A DNA stretch of 64,000 bases from positions 417,024,283 through 417,088,282 of the forward strand of contig NC_085140.1 of assembly GCF_024139115.2 (NCBI RefSeq). The letters run 5' to 3'. The notes beneath the pieces were generated by a model. It did no database searches, was not told the origin of the DNA, and saw only the letters and a list, made by a program, of their open reading frames with translations. Made by a program: the position numbers and the translations under genes. Source of the DNA: Armigeres subalbatus. Its lineage: Eukaryota; Arthropoda; Insecta; Diptera; Culicidae. Below, one piece after another: positions 33,601 to 46,227 of this stretch (position 1 is the stretch's first letter; the number at the start of each line of letters is the position of its first letter).

Positions 33601-33984
33601 AAGCCCTCTGTACACCTCCCGTGAACATGAACATGAACAAGAGGTGAGAAAGAGCGATAATTTCACCGTGAACATCGTCGTGGACAATCGAGTCTAGTTG
33701 GAAGTGTTGAATTATTGCCCACGAATGCAGGCAGCAAGTAAGTGTGCAGTAGTAAACGAAGAAAATAAAAATGAAACATATTGTCGCATATATGTATATG
33801 AATTATTTGAGTGGGTAATCTAAGGAACGATGTTGATCAAGTTTTTTAATTTTAATCCTAATTTTCGTTGAAATATTCGGGAATTTTGTTATGAAAAGTC
33901 AGTAGTTACATATACTTAATGATTTTTTAATGGCAAATTTTCAACTGTGCTATCAAATGTATACATTTTGCACCGTTCAAAGTT
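33601..33984. repeat. Unassigned, contains the left member of a long-range inverted repeat
   Basis: 33611-33640 (TACACCTCCCGTGAACATGA...) is the inverted counterpart of a block near 40307-40333, with two mismatches over 26 or more bases. Otherwise AT-rich with no gene. Confidence 0.6.
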
Positions 33985-33997
33985 GAATTAACAAGTT

Positions 33998-34292
33998 CTT
34001 CTTCTTCTTCTTCTTATGGGCATTACATCCCCACACTGGGACAGAGCCGCCTCGCAGCTTAGTGTTCATTAAGCACTTCCACAGTTATTAGCTGCGAGGT
34101 TTCTAAGCCAAGTTACCATTTTTGCATTCGTATATCATGAGGCTAACACGATGATACTTTTATGCCCAGGGAAGTCGAGACAATTTCCAATCCGAAAATT
34201 GCCTAGACCGGCACCGGGAATCGAACCCAGCCACCCTCAGCATGGTCTTGCTTTGTAGCCGCGCGTCTTACCGCACGGCTAAGGAGGGTCCC
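33998..34292 (-). mobile_element. tRNA-derived SINE, Feilai-like, minus strand
   Basis: Read on the minus strand it begins GGGACCCTCCTTAGCCGTGC (tRNA-like A box in TTAGCCGTGCGGTAAG) and has a B box in GGGTTCGATTCCCGG. It then has a tRNA-unrelated body and ends in a GAA-repeat tail. A 13-bp target duplication GAATTAACAAGTT lies at 33985-33997 and 34293-34305. A second copy is at 51195. Confidence 0.93.
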
Positions 34293-34305
34293 GAATTAAC
34301 AAGTT

Positions 34306-36260
34306 CCGGTGGTCAATTAACCTGAATCCAAACATTATCTTTCGACTGGTATGCATCAAAGGAGAGAACAACACATTTTGTTAAATTATCTATATAATTC
34401 TGTACAGGATCATTACAAAATGTATAAACAAATTGGGCCATACAGAATTGCTAGATTTTTCTATGTACAAGAATGTTGGTCTATATTTTTAATGATTTTC
34501 TTCGAAATGTATAAATATTAATGTATCAAATATTCGTTGAATGAAATAAGGCCGTTACAAATATTTCATTTAAATTATGTCCTACTGGTCGTCGAAAGGT
34601 TAAGGGGAGATAATAAAAAATAAACATTAAAATGGAAAAAAAAATCAATAAAACTCCTCGGATTTGTTAAAGAATATTTTGAAAATCCTCAAAATTGCCG
34701 AATTTTTTTTTGTTGCCCCCTCAAAATATAATTTTTGGGCAAAATAAAAACGAGGAGGGAAGAGAAATAATTGGTTTTAAATATTTGTATCGGCCTAATA
34801 TTAGATAAATAAATTGATAATGCAATTGAAATATGAAGCAATTTGTAATGTTGCAAGAAGCAAATCTACTGAACAGAGAGATACGGAAATAAAAATAAAT
34901 GAGATGAGATGGAAAGTAATCACTCACGAACTCGTGATGATGCGAACGCAGCGTTTTGTCGATGATGGTTTTATTTAACTCTAGCGAGTTTGAGTAGTTC
35001 TGGTAAACCTACCCACGAAGCATGTAATTCACATGATCACAAGAAATACGAATGTACGAAAAGAGAAGTAATTTCTTCAAATTCTAGTGACTCATTCTAG
35101 TGCTCAATATCTAGCGACTTCTATCCCATTTGAACGATTGATTTTGACATAACAGAACGATTGATTTTGACATGACAGTAACAAGTTAAATTTGATGAGG
35201 AAATATTTTTTTTTTTTACTTTTGCTAGATATAATTTTTAGCTTTCTCTTTTGGCTTACATTTGTTAAATACTTTTCTTTATCACATTTTTTTTTTAATT
35301 TATTATTCATTTGTTCGAATAGTGTTAATTAATGTTTGAATATTTGACCAGAGCTCGCCAATAAAAAATCCCAATTTTTGCTCAAGTTTTGGTGTATAAA
35401 ATTCAATTGATCACATATCGTATCGTATATAATTGTTGTGCTTACTATCGAAAGTCTAAATATGCATTTAATAACTTTTGCTGTGCTAAGATTTTGTTGA
35501 TAGTCATTATCTAAGTTATGTAAATAAGTCACAATAAGTCACTTTCTTGAGTTTTCATGGAACTCATGTTTTTTGATTTTCAAATAAACACCTTTATTTA
35601 ATAAATTCATATAGGGCAACTGCTCCTTGAATTCATACCATGTACCCAAATCAATACCATTCGAAAACCAAGAATCGGTGCGCAAATTGTTTTTTTTTTC
35701 ATTTTTGTGATTTTTTCAGCAGCAGGATTACAACAAAACACGACACAAATTGAGCCTAAATTGCCTGTTTCGCGAATGTTATTGATATAGGAGCATGTTA
35801 TTATTAATGGAACAGATACCCTATACCTAATCACAAACATTTTGAATAATAATTATTATTAATATTTGTACCTCGTGGACTGTCATAACGCAAAGAGCAT
35901 ACGAGCATGTGTGTACAAAAAAAAGCAAGGGCGGACTGACAGACAGGATGAAAACGTCAGAGAGGCAATCTACACATCTTGTTAGATTCTTCATTCTCTC
36001 TGTATAGCTGTGGTGGATATAGCGTAAATGGTGTAAATATCAGAGAGGAGAGAAGCTTTCTCTGGTGAATTCAGGTAAAAAAATTCCACGGAGCTCGTTC
36101 ACGTTCGAATGGCAAAAGCATTCTGAAAAACTGTTCACCGTGAACGACAGAGACGATGCGCAAGCATTTCAGAAGCATATCAAATGATTCAGCAGTAGCC
36201 TAATAGGCAAAGTAGAAAAAGTATGCCCAAGCATTTATAACTAATATAGCTAAGACTTTG
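34306..36260. other. AT-rich intronic DNA, nothing assigned
   Basis: Several poly-A/poly-T runs and no coding signal. Around 36050-36160 the phrases GTTCACGTTCGAATGG and GTTCACCGTGAACG resemble the repeat ends at 33611 and 40080, hinting at further decayed copies. Confidence 0.4.
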
Positions 36261-36660
36261 AATAAACAAATGAATCAATAAATAAATAAATAACTTGAAA
36301 TTAATGGGTTGATAAATTAAAAAATGAACAATCGATTAAATTACAAAATTATTGATTTGAAAAGCTAATAAATTGATAAATTTTTAGATTAATAAATTCA
36401 GAAATAAATAAATTAATAAATTATTGAATCAATAAAAAATAATAAATAATAAATATAATACAATAATAAAAAATTAAATAGTAGAATTATAAATATATAT
36501 TTCATAATAAATAAGTTTTTAAACTTATATTAATAAATTATTAAATTAGCAAATTGATAAATAAACAAATTAATAAAATCATAAATCAATGAAATAATAA
36601 ATTAATAAATGGAGGAAAAACAAAAGATGGATTAATCAATTAATAATTAAAAAATTACTA
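36261..36660. repeat. Low-complexity AATAAAT-type tract
   Basis: About 400 bp dominated by variants of AATAAAT/AATTAATAAATTG, roughly 85% A+T. Simple-sequence DNA, no frame. Confidence 0.85.
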
Positions 36661-36829
36661 AACTTCCGATGCAAGCATAACTGTCCAATATTTACAAGAT
36701 TTGCTATCTATATGGGAAATTTATGCTTTTATGAGCAGTAAATACTAGTAAATCAGCGACTCAATAAATAAGCAAATGTACAAATTATAATTAATGAACA
36801 ATAATAATGGTGTTGTAAAAACACACGAA

Positions 36830-37106
36830 AAAAAATGATATTTTTCCTTCATTGCACACAAGGTTTCAAAAGAGGAAAAAATAATAACTTTTTTTACGGA
36901 CAACTTACAGAAGAGATGAAGCGCTTATTCAAAAGGGAATTTTCCAAAGAATTTAAGAATCAAGGACGTGGAATACTTCTGTATGTAGTTATGAGGCTCG
37001 CTTTGCCCCAATATCCCATACATCACGAGTTTACATATTTTTGTCATTTTGTCTTTAGGACATTGCTCTTAATTTTGTTATCTCTTCACTGTGGATCGAC
37101 AGAAGA
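36830..37106 (+). repeat. Repeat copy 1 of a three-copy family
   Basis: Contains GCGCTTATTCAAAAGGGAAT, then TATGTAGTTATGAGGCTCG and ATCTCTTCACTGTGGATC. A second copy (plus strand) is at about 38080-38300 and a third, inverted, at about 38935-39160. It was opened up by the MITE at 37107. Confidence 0.7.
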
Positions 37107-37632
37107 GTAAAACGTCCTATTGTTGTGGTATATCCTAATGTTGCGATAGTGTTTAAATAGTCCATTCTGGATATAATAGCATTAAAAACAATTGTGGATA
37201 CGCTAAAACTCATCGAATTAACGACTAGAACAGCTTTTATTTGACAAAATTCCGTTCAAAATTATGAAAATCAACATTTTTCATTAAAAAATCGAATCCT
37301 TTGAGCCTATTATTGCGATAGTGCTAAGGTCCTATTGTTGTGGTATCGATTTCCATAAGAATTACATGCAATACCGCAACAATAGGACTGACCTTGGAAA
37401 AATGTCGCAACGATAGGCAACTGCGTCCTATTATTGCGGTAGTTTGTTTTTCTTGTGATAAAAACAAAACAACATAAGTTAAGCACAATTGACGTAATAT
37501 TTACGAAACTATAGTTAATGAGCAACCTATTCGACTACTGCAATGTGGAAAAAGACCAACAGGTAATTTTTAAAGAATTTTTGAAATCAGTTTTGTTTTG
37601 ATACGGTGCTTGACCTCTCCATAATAGGTCGT
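37107..37632. mobile_element. MITE with GGGTAAAAC ends
   Basis: Left end AGTAAAACGTCCTATTGTTG, right end CCATAATAGGTCGTTTTACC followed by CTACAT. Copy 2 of the surrounding repeat (near 38290) reads across the site without the element. Internal phrases (CCTATTGTTGTGGTAT) repeat three or more times. Related to the elements at 28639 and 55465. Confidence 0.7.
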
Positions 37633-39179
37633 TTTACCCTACATATATTTTGCTGGTAAAAGTTGAAAATTGAAGGGATTTTGATGTTTAATAAGCGTCA
37701 ATATGCATTTTATTTGAATTTTTCGGCCGCGTCGATTTAAGATCGTCGCAAAGCAAATTGCCGCAGAAATCGTCGCCAGCAAACATGGCCATAAGATCTG
37801 TTAGATCAACTGGGAACAAAATTGTTTGATTTCAATAATCAGATTATTTCCAGAAATTGAGTACTTTTTTTTGCATGTTTTAATGATTTGGCTTTGCATT
37901 AACACACATTTACATTAAAGATATTGGCGACGATTTTAAAGGTGCAACAAAGTGATCGATGCGTTTTGTTACCAGCGGAACTGACAATACTATTAATTCA
38001 AATGATATTTGCCAATGATATAATGAAAATAACGAATAATCATATATTTCATTGAATGTATTGAATTATAGGGGACACAGAGGAGAATAAGGGCTTATTC
38101 AAAAGGAAATTTTCAAAGAAATTCGGTGAGTGATTTTTTATAGACGCGGGATAGTACTGTATGTAGTTATTGAGCTCGTTTTACTTCAATGTCCCATAAA
38201 TCAAAATTTTTCATTTTTTCGGCCTTTTATCTATAAAATATTGTACTAAAATTGTATTTTCCTCTTCATCGTGGATCCTCAAAAGTACTATGCATATTTT
38301 ATTGGTAAAAGTAGGAAATTAAAGTGATTTTTGGGTAAAAATAATCATCAAAGCGCATTTTTGAGCATTTATTTTTAATATAAAATAAGCTTCTGAGCTT
38401 GTTTGACCTCGAAAACCCCCTGGAATCAATTTTTTCAATGAATATACGAACATTTGTTATTTTCATAGTATAATTGACAAATTATCATTGAATTAATATT
38501 ACTCCATAATTTTTTAACTCACAATTACTGAGCGTTATAATTTAATAGAGGAATTTGGGCGAAAAGGCATAAGAAAAGAATATTTCCGATCTCATCCTAT
38601 CTATTGTCACATCGACCCTCAAATAATATGATAACTCTTGTCTAGTTGTGCAATCGGGTATGGTTTGGAAATGTTCCGCATCGGCTCTATTCAAAAGTAT
38701 TTAAAAATCGTGTTTTATCCAATAAATCACAAAACAAAACATTTGCGAAATGATTTAGTTCTTTAGTTATTGTTTCACAAACATTTATCAATATCTGTAC
38801 AACATTTTTGGACATTTATATCAACAATTATTTGTAAATATGATTCATTTTTACAGAATACATGAAAGTTCGCATAAAATGCACTTTGATGCCTATTTGA
38901 CCCCTAAATTCCAAAAAATTCTAACTTTTAGTGCCCCTCTATGGATCCACAGTGAAGAGATGAACACAATTTTAGAGCAATTTCCTAAAGATAAAATGAC
39001 AAAAAATATGAAAACTCGTGATATATGGAACATTGGGGCAAAACATGCACAATATCTACATACAGAAGTGTTCCACGTTCAATGAAACAGCACTCACTGA
39101 ATTTTCTTGGAAAATTCCCTTTCGAATAAGCCCTTGATTTCTTCTATAAATTGCTCGAAAAGTTCGAAATCGGGTTTTC
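37633..39179. repeat. AT-rich DNA with repeat copies 2 and 3
   Basis: 38080-38300 is direct and 38935-39160 is inverted relative to 36870-37105. No gene is visible in between. Confidence 0.6.
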
Positions 39180-39421
39180 GCAGTGTGCATTGGCTCTACA
39201 TTCCACTGAAACTTGGCTTACCTTTAACTTAGTGTTCTATTGGCATTTCTGTCAATCGCATAAGTATGTATCTTGTGTGGCAAGTAAAATGGATACACTA
39301 TACACTGGAAGGGAGCCGATAATGTTCCAACCCGCAAACATTCTAGGTCGGACCGAGAATCGAACTCGCCATTTGGGTTGGGAATCCTACGCCTTTGCTC
39401 GCAAGGCTAACTGGAGACCCG
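39180..39421 (-). mobile_element. Second type of tRNA-derived SINE, minus strand
   Basis: Minus-strand start GGGTCTCCAGTTAGCCTTGC (A box region), B box in GCGAGTTCGATTCTCGGTCC, then a body ending near TGGAATGTAGAGCC. It has a different body from the SINE at 33998. Decayed, with no clear tail or target duplication. Confidence 0.8.
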
Positions 39422-41223
39422 TTTAAATTAATATAATTTAATAAAATATAAATTAACTATTACATTTAATATAAATCATGAAATAAAAAAATAATAAATA
39501 AAATAATAAATACAATGGTTTCAGGTTCGCCTTGTCAGCAAAGGTGGAGTATTCTCGATTTTCGTTGCGGCCTTAAGGATTTTTTTTGATCTTCGGGTAT
39601 TTTTAACTCACTGGACATAGCGTATCTTTGTACTTGCCATATAAGACAGATAGCAATGCAATTGACGGGCACAGAAATAGAAACATCAAATAATAACTGT
39701 GGAAATGATTATGGAACATTGAGTAAAGGAACTAGAAAAAGAAAAATAATGAATTTATTTTTTTATGAATGAAGTAAACTATCTATGAAAATAGAAATTT
39801 TTCGATTGAATATACGAATGATTGAAGTATTAAAATAAAAAATATTTAAAAAGAAAAAATAATATTACCAAATAATAAAAAAGAAACACAATTCATTTAT
39901 GAGAAACTACTGAGTTAGTTTCCTTCCGACCAAATCTATACGAGGGCGACAGCGACACACAAAGCAGGAACTCACCCGAAACCGATTCAACGAGAACAGT
40001 AAACAGTCTCGGTCGATGTGAACTCCCAATCAAAATCAGTCTCTTCTCCTTGTATTTTTGAATTCACCACAGCTCCACGTTCATGTTCACCGTCGCGTTT
40101 ACACTTGAGGTGAGTTCACCGCAGATACGATTTCACGATGATTTCACAGGCATGACCGTGGAATGCTCATAAATCTGATATTATTGATATTTTTAATGTT
40201 TTTATGCATCTCACTACTAAATGTAGCATCTGCCTTTCATTTGAACATGATTCCCTCACGATTTGAGTATGTATCAAGAAGTTATTATCGAAAAACAGTT
40301 TGTTCACGTTCACGTTCACGGGAGGTGTAAAATGCGCTTAAGCTGGGACGGGACTTGCAAAGAGGAAAAAATGTAACTTCATCTGCAACCAGCAAGCGCT
40401 GTCACGAATTGTCAGATGCAACCAGCACCTTTTTGTGTGAAAGTATTGGTATCCCTCAGAAAGTATTCCGTATGATTTTGTTTTACGAGTACTTTTTCAC
40501 TTTGAAAAGTATTCTAGAATAGCCGGACAGCTTAATATTGCACAGTTATGAATACGTGTTTTATTCCCGATAGGAAAATCTCTTTAAAAATAAGATTATA
40601 AATCCGTAAATTGCAAACACTTTTATTGCGCTCAGAAGATTCTACCCGTGATTTAGGTGAAACACTCAAGGAAACAGTTGAGAATCGATGATCAACTGTG
40701 ATGAAAAGAAGAACAAGTGTCAAAACAAGGAAAAAGAAGCCGTCTTTGCAGGTCTCGTCTTAGCATGTAAGATACTACCGCTTGCTGTGCCGTCTTTAAT
40801 GTTTTTATTGTTTTACCACCACTAGATTTAAGAATTTCATGTAGACAACACAGTCCGATGAATAAAATATAAATAAAAATCCAACACATTTCGGAATTCT
40901 GCATCAGGAATGAGTTACTAGCTGAATACTTTATGATATTGGAATAATAAGTTGATCGAGTTCAGTACAATCAAAGTTACTTGCCTATTGATACACGAAT
41001 GCTTTGAATCGTGGGTGGGAACCGAACGTTGCAAATAAATATATTTGCGTTCCGTTTTGCGCCGTTTCCAATTCTGCTTATTTTTCCTTTATTTCGGACA
41101 TTTTTGAAGATCGTGTCTTCTGGAATTCTTCTGGAATTCTCCTCCACTGAAAGCCAAACAAGTGGCTTTAGCGGCGATGTGGCTGATGAGTCGTGTAAAT
41201 CCCTTATTAATTTCCCCCTATTC
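39422..41223. other. Intronic DNA with the right member of the long inverted repeat
   Basis: 39430-39520 and 39770-39900 are A/T simple sequence. 40307-40333 (GTTCACGTTCACGTTCACGG then GAGGTGTA) is the inverted partner of 33611-33640. No gene. Confidence 0.5.
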
Positions 41224-41393
41224 AGTGACAGAGTAAAATTGTATTTCCCTCTCTCTTCTTCCTACGGAAATTTTACTCAATTTTCATCAAAAGCAGGACT
41301 ACTCAAAACTATAAGTAGTCATGCTTTTGATGGAAATTGAGTAAAATTTCCGTGGAAAGAAAAGAGACGGCAATGCAATTTTACTCAGTCACT
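41224..41393. mobile_element. 170-bp foldback MITE
   Basis: AGTGACAGAGTAAAATTG at the left and CAATTTTACTCAGTCACT at the right, with an inner long hairpin (GGAAATTTTACTCAATTT with its complement, loop near 41305-41320). Confidence 0.8.
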
Positions 41394-41584
41394 AAGTAAA
41401 TGAAAATTGGAGTGTTGTGGCGAATGATGCAAGAACAATGCTTTGGATTGTGCTTTAGGTACCTAGCTAATTTCTATACAATGGTAGTGCGAACATTTGT
41501 TTTAGTACTTCAGCAAATTTGCACGATAGTCTATCCTTCGGTGAAAAAAGCAATAGCTTACACCTAAACAGATAACACTGAATC

Positions 41585-42250
41585 AACAATTTGACGCCAC
41601 AATACACGATTCGAGGCCACATCTCTTCATCTTCGGTTGCTCCCCACGCTCGCCAAGTCATTCTGCACCTGGTCAGCCCACCTCGCTCGCTGCCTTTTTG
41701 GTTCCTGCCGGATCGGAAGCGAACACCATCTTTGCAGGGTTTCTGTCCGGCTGTCTTGCAACATGCCCTGCCCATCGTACCCTTCCAGCTTTAGCCACCT
41801 ACTGGGTACTGGGTTCGCCGTAGAGCTGGGCGAGCTCGTAGTTCATTCTTTGCCACCACACACCGTCTTCTTGCACACCACCAAAGATGGTCTTAAGGAT
41901 GCGTCTCTCTAGTACCCCGAGTGACTGCAAGTCCTCCTCGAGCATGGTCCAAGTCACATGTCCATAGCGGACCACCTGTTTTATGAGCATTCTGTTCTGT
42001 ACATTATACATTTGATGCGGTTGTGAATCTTTTTTGACTGCAGTTTCTTCTGGAGCCCGTAGTAAGCCCAACATTCGTATTTCACGACTAACGTTATGAT
42101 CAGCCATTAGCAAGGATCTATGGTAGACGAGTTTCTCGACCACCTAGAATATATTCCCGTCTATCGTAACACTGCTTCCCATGCAGGCCCTGTCGCGCTC
42201 GGTTCCGCCCACTAGCATGTACTTTGTCTTTGAGGCATTCAAAGTAGTGA
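41585..42250 (-). mobile_element. RTE-like LINE 3' end, minus strand
   Basis: Minus-strand frames give KTKYMLVGGTERDRACMGSS, then VSREIRMLGLL, LIKQVVRYGHVTWTMLEEDL, RRILKTIFGGVQEDGVWWQR and a WAGHV-type C-terminus. This is the post-RT region of the family A type. 5'-truncated, with stops. Its edge lies only about 150 bp from the last Wdr62 exon. Confidence 0.85.
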
Positions 42251-42400
42251 ATGCATTGAAGCTAAGCGGTTTAATTACCATAGTAAACGCGTAGTAAGTC
42301 AATTTCGCTGAAAAAAGGAATAATTGTTACGTCAACTATGAAACCATAAGCAGTATTCGACTTGATTGTTTGAATATATTTTTTATTTTTTACTTTATAG

Positions 42401-42506
42401 AAACATCGGCGGGGACAGCATCAACCTAAACAACAGTACCAGCATGTACGAGAAATGCAACGACATTCTGAATCAAGTGCAGAAGCACGTGAACAACAAC
42501 GGCTGA
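42401..42506 (+). CDS. Wdr62: Wdr62 last exon
   Basis: Acceptor TACTTTATAG at 42400. The first base completes an Arg codon, then NIGGDSINLNNSTSMYEKCN and DILNQVQKHVNNNG, stop TGA at 42504-42506. This finishes the C-terminal helix. Total visible protein is about 2291 residues with the giant exon and 1416 without it. A +1 frame continues open for 38 codons after the stop (see findings), so the true C-terminus may differ. Confidence 0.9.
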
Positions 42507-45500
42507 ACAACTTATGGAGAAGTACCAGCGGCACCAGCAGCAGTATCAGCAATATCTAAGACTCGTAACTGCCCAGGATTACACTCTTCCTAACGAAAAG
42601 CAAAATATCAATCAACTCTAATTGTGTGTAACCATCTTCCAACCATTTCCCCTCTTCTGTCTTTTGATTGATACGTCTGTTTACCTTACAGTTTATTCGA
42701 CATCTAGTATTTAAGTGAAACCCAATTGAAGAATGTGTAAACAGTGTCGTGTGTTCGTTTGTGATGCGAATAAATACAAACGTGAATGATTGTTCAATAT
42801 TAGAAAGATCAGGATCAGCTTTAAAAAACCAGAATTGTATGAGTGTTGTAATATTTGAATTAAACGAATGTTTGTGTGAACGATCAGGGAATCCTGACAC
42901 AAATGAACATCTGTGTGTGATAATCTACGAGGAAGCGCAACAGTTGCTGTTGGAATAAAGTTGATAACAAGTTTCGTCCAGTTTAGTTGATACGTGTAGT
43001 GCGTAGTAGCAATTAGGTTTTATACAGTTTTGTAGAAATAATCATAACGATTAGGTTGATACTTAGGACAAAAAAGCCATATCTAGATTTGTTAACTGAA
43101 CAACGTTGAGTAGGATCCTTCTGTTTTGTGTTATGCCGTCGTCAGACCTTAGGAAATGATGATAGGTCAATCGTTTTAGCGCGCTTTCAGCTTCTTCTAT
43201 TTTAAACTAAATTATTAACGATTACAGTCGGGAAGGGCTATGGAGCTTTTAGTTGATTCGGTTTTGTTAGGTTGTATGGATTCCAGAGGGACACACAAAG
43301 TATGGTTAAACTAGAGAATCCCATTCACAGAGCACCATTCGGGCTCGCGAATGGTTTGGTGATGTTCCCGTTTTTACAAGTTAATGAAATTAATGTTTGC
43401 GTATACTAGCTGTACAATGTAGGTTCTAATCCAATGAAGAACAACTCGTTTAACAAGTTTCTAGTACTTTTGAATGGTATAACATATGAAGTAACAACCA
43501 CACTTAATACTTATTAAATCATATTGATTTATTCTACTAATTGATAAGTGAGCGGCATCTTAAGACAAAGTAAAACAGGATAACGCATTATTTCCGATAT
43601 TCGAAACCCAGCATCTCTATCTTCAGTAGTAGTTTTTTAGAATCAGATACACCCAAACATCATAAAAGGTATTCGACAGATTTCACGTCAACTGGTCTCT
43701 ACGGCACATTATCAGAATCAAATTAAACTGTGCGGTTTGCAACATAAAATGCGATGTATTAACGAGGACAGAGAAATTCAGTACCAATATCAATACAGTT
43801 TCAGTGATACGCTCGGTTATCGGACGCAACATTTTGTTCGGAAATTTGACAGCATGCAGGGAAATATTGGTGCTTACATTGCCAAGCAACTGATGAGACG
43901 AAGTGCAATCAGTAAGAGAGCTGATTACTCGCTGAGTGTCGATATCTGTATTAATTTGTTCGGTATATAAAATATGACTGGATAAATTGTGTAAGCTCAA
44001 TAAATTCTGTGTTCTCTTTCAAGATTGCATTTGTCGTAAAAGTGTTAATATTGTTTCTTCAAAATTTCGCTTTAATAATGATGGTGTGTTCTAAAATTAT
44101 TTCTTCAAATGATTTATATTACCATTTCATGTTCCACACTTCAATTGTCTTGCCTTTTAATGTCATTAAAATTTCAATATTGTTCCCAAATTTCGTATTT
44201 TAACCGGAAGATTTATCCAAATTTCGGTAAATTGATGATTTATTACATATTTTTCTACGCATAATTGTCCTATGATAACTTTGATGAATAAATCCAAAAT
44301 AGAGTAAATTTGTTCCAATGGTAGAAACAACTATAACTAAAATAGAGGTCGAAAAACATTTACATAAGGAGCAGACATCTAATTTCCAGGCAAATATTGA
44401 ATATGGTTATTAGATTTCAAATGTACAAGCGGATCACTTTGACAGATAATTGAAATTTATTCATCTGTCACGAGTTTTGTACTTTCCATTTAATCAATTA
44501 TAGTATATTTTTGATTTATTGGACTTTATTGGACTTGGTGGAATTAAATGGAAAGTGAAGACATTCCAATAAAAGAGTTACAATAATTTTCTGAAATTTA
44601 TTATCAAAGGAAAGATGGGATATCTAAATGTCATTTTGCCTCTCACGCCTCACGCCTTACATATTTACTGTATTGTCCTCTTAGACAAAATTACAGCAAC
44701 ATCTCAGCGTTACAAGTTAGACATATGTACTTCATTAACTCATAGCTTCTTAAAAAAAAAAATGAATAATTTTATAAATAGATGCCAATGACATTTCACA
44801 ACACTGCATAGGACAATGCGTACAAAGGCAGCATAGTTTTTAATGATTTTGCGAATGTGCCGCAAGCCAGCGTGAAATCTGTTCATACATCTTGTAAAAT
44901 ATTACATATATTCTAAAACAACTGTGGTACCAACACAGGGAAACCTCAAATGAACATCAATTCAACAAATTAAGGTTCAAACAGTCGATAAGAATCAGTG
45001 ATTTCATCAAGAAAACAAACATTGCTTTCCACAATTTGCCTCAAATTTCACCTTAACTAACATTTTGTATGCCTACTAAGCTTCGAGAACGCGGAAGAAA
45101 TAAAATTGAACAACAAGCAAGTAGAAGCAACTCATCACAAAACTACCCTCTCATACTTCAGTAACAAATTAACTAAACTAATCATATTGTGAACAAACAA
45201 CAATCGAAGGCTATTAACATATTATTGGCAAATACATCAGAAACTTAACATCTTAACATTGTTTATAGCTTTCACACAGACTAAGCTTAATTTAACCCTC
45301 CAGATACAAAGAAAGAACTCGTTGAATTGATATGCGACAACAAACTGGTCTAAAGTAACTAGATATTGTACAGGAGCTTAATACATTCGATTATGGTCGA
45401 CAATACGAATCGTCTTCATGCTATGGCGTATTTATACGGCTGTAGAGATCATATGATATAAAACGAAGTAGGAAATAATGTATGTCATTGAATCTCTACA

Positions 45501-46087
45501 GACGATCTGCATGATCTGGTCAGAATATATTACATTCATGTATAATAGATGAGTCAGCGAATAATGCTTATGATTCCACTCGGATGGACGTACAGTTTCG
45601 ATCCAGAATTGCCAACAAACGTTAGATGGAAAACTATACAGAATGTGTTAAATAAAGTCAAGAAATGAAAATTGATGGATTTTTAAATTATGTGTAGAAT
45701 TAGTCCCATTTTTTTGTACAATATTCGATTCGAGATCGAAGGGAAAACTACACCATACACATTTACTACTATTAAACATGAATTGAAGAAAAGAAACCTA
45801 TTCCAGTAAATTGGAGCAAGACAAAATAATTCTCGAGCATACGAGCAGAAGAAGAAAATATATTTAAAAAATCATATTTTAAAAACCAAATCAAAACCGC
45901 AAGCGTTTGTTCTTTTAGCAACTAGCTTTCGCATAATGCTTCCACAGTAATTTTGTTCTAACCCATTCTAACCCGAAACATCAATTTGCTTTCTATTCCC
46001 TTCAACGTGTCCTGCAATGTAGTTTGCGACGATACTTGGTGATGTGGTGAGCGCATCTCTGGCTTCCAAAGTGATTGCTTGGCTTAG
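42507..46087 (+). other. Probable 3' UTR and downstream DNA
   Basis: AATAAA hexamers at 42769 and 42954 are the first plausible polyadenylation signals, and further ones occur near 45650 and 46422. No recognisable transposon until 47 kb, unusual for this window, which would fit a long 3' UTR. That is inference. Confidence 0.5.
42769..42774 (+). promoter_or_regulatory. Candidate polyadenylation hexamer AATAAA
   Basis: First canonical hexamer after the Wdr62 stop (263 bp). A second is at 42954-42959. Confidence 0.45.
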
Positions 46088-46227
46088 GGAGCTCAGACGA
46101 TGGTGGTGAAGGTGAAGTGAGCTTCAGCATTGCTTCTCTAGATGGTTCGGAGTCTAGAAAAATGCAATGCCGAAACCCAGAGCCCTACACGTTGACCGGC
46201 CGCGATGGTTTGGGCCGGTTCTGGCAG
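46088..46227 (+). CDS. Candidate coding exon, gene not recognised
   Basis: An open segment between a plausible acceptor (TTGCTTGGCTTAG) and a consensus donor (CTGGCAG|GTGAGT). Translation begins SSDDGGEGEVSFSIASLDGS, continues ESRKMQCRNPEPY and ends TLTGRDGLGRFWQ. It is GC-richer than its surroundings and reads like real protein, but no partner exon or homologous family was found. It could belong to a gene downstream of Wdr62 or be chance. Confidence 0.3.

Larger units (their letters stand above)
25898..42400 (+). other. 16.5-kb final intron, filled with transposons
   Basis: Bounded by CG|GTATGT and TACTTTATAG. Contains the repeats listed separately. Both splice sites are required for the in-frame coiled coil to continue at 42401. 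Confidence 0.85.

Noticed and set aside
34000..34290. A true tRNA gene from the A and B boxes
   Set aside because: The sequence continues into a conserved non-tRNA body and GAA tail with a 13-bp target duplication, so it is a SINE.
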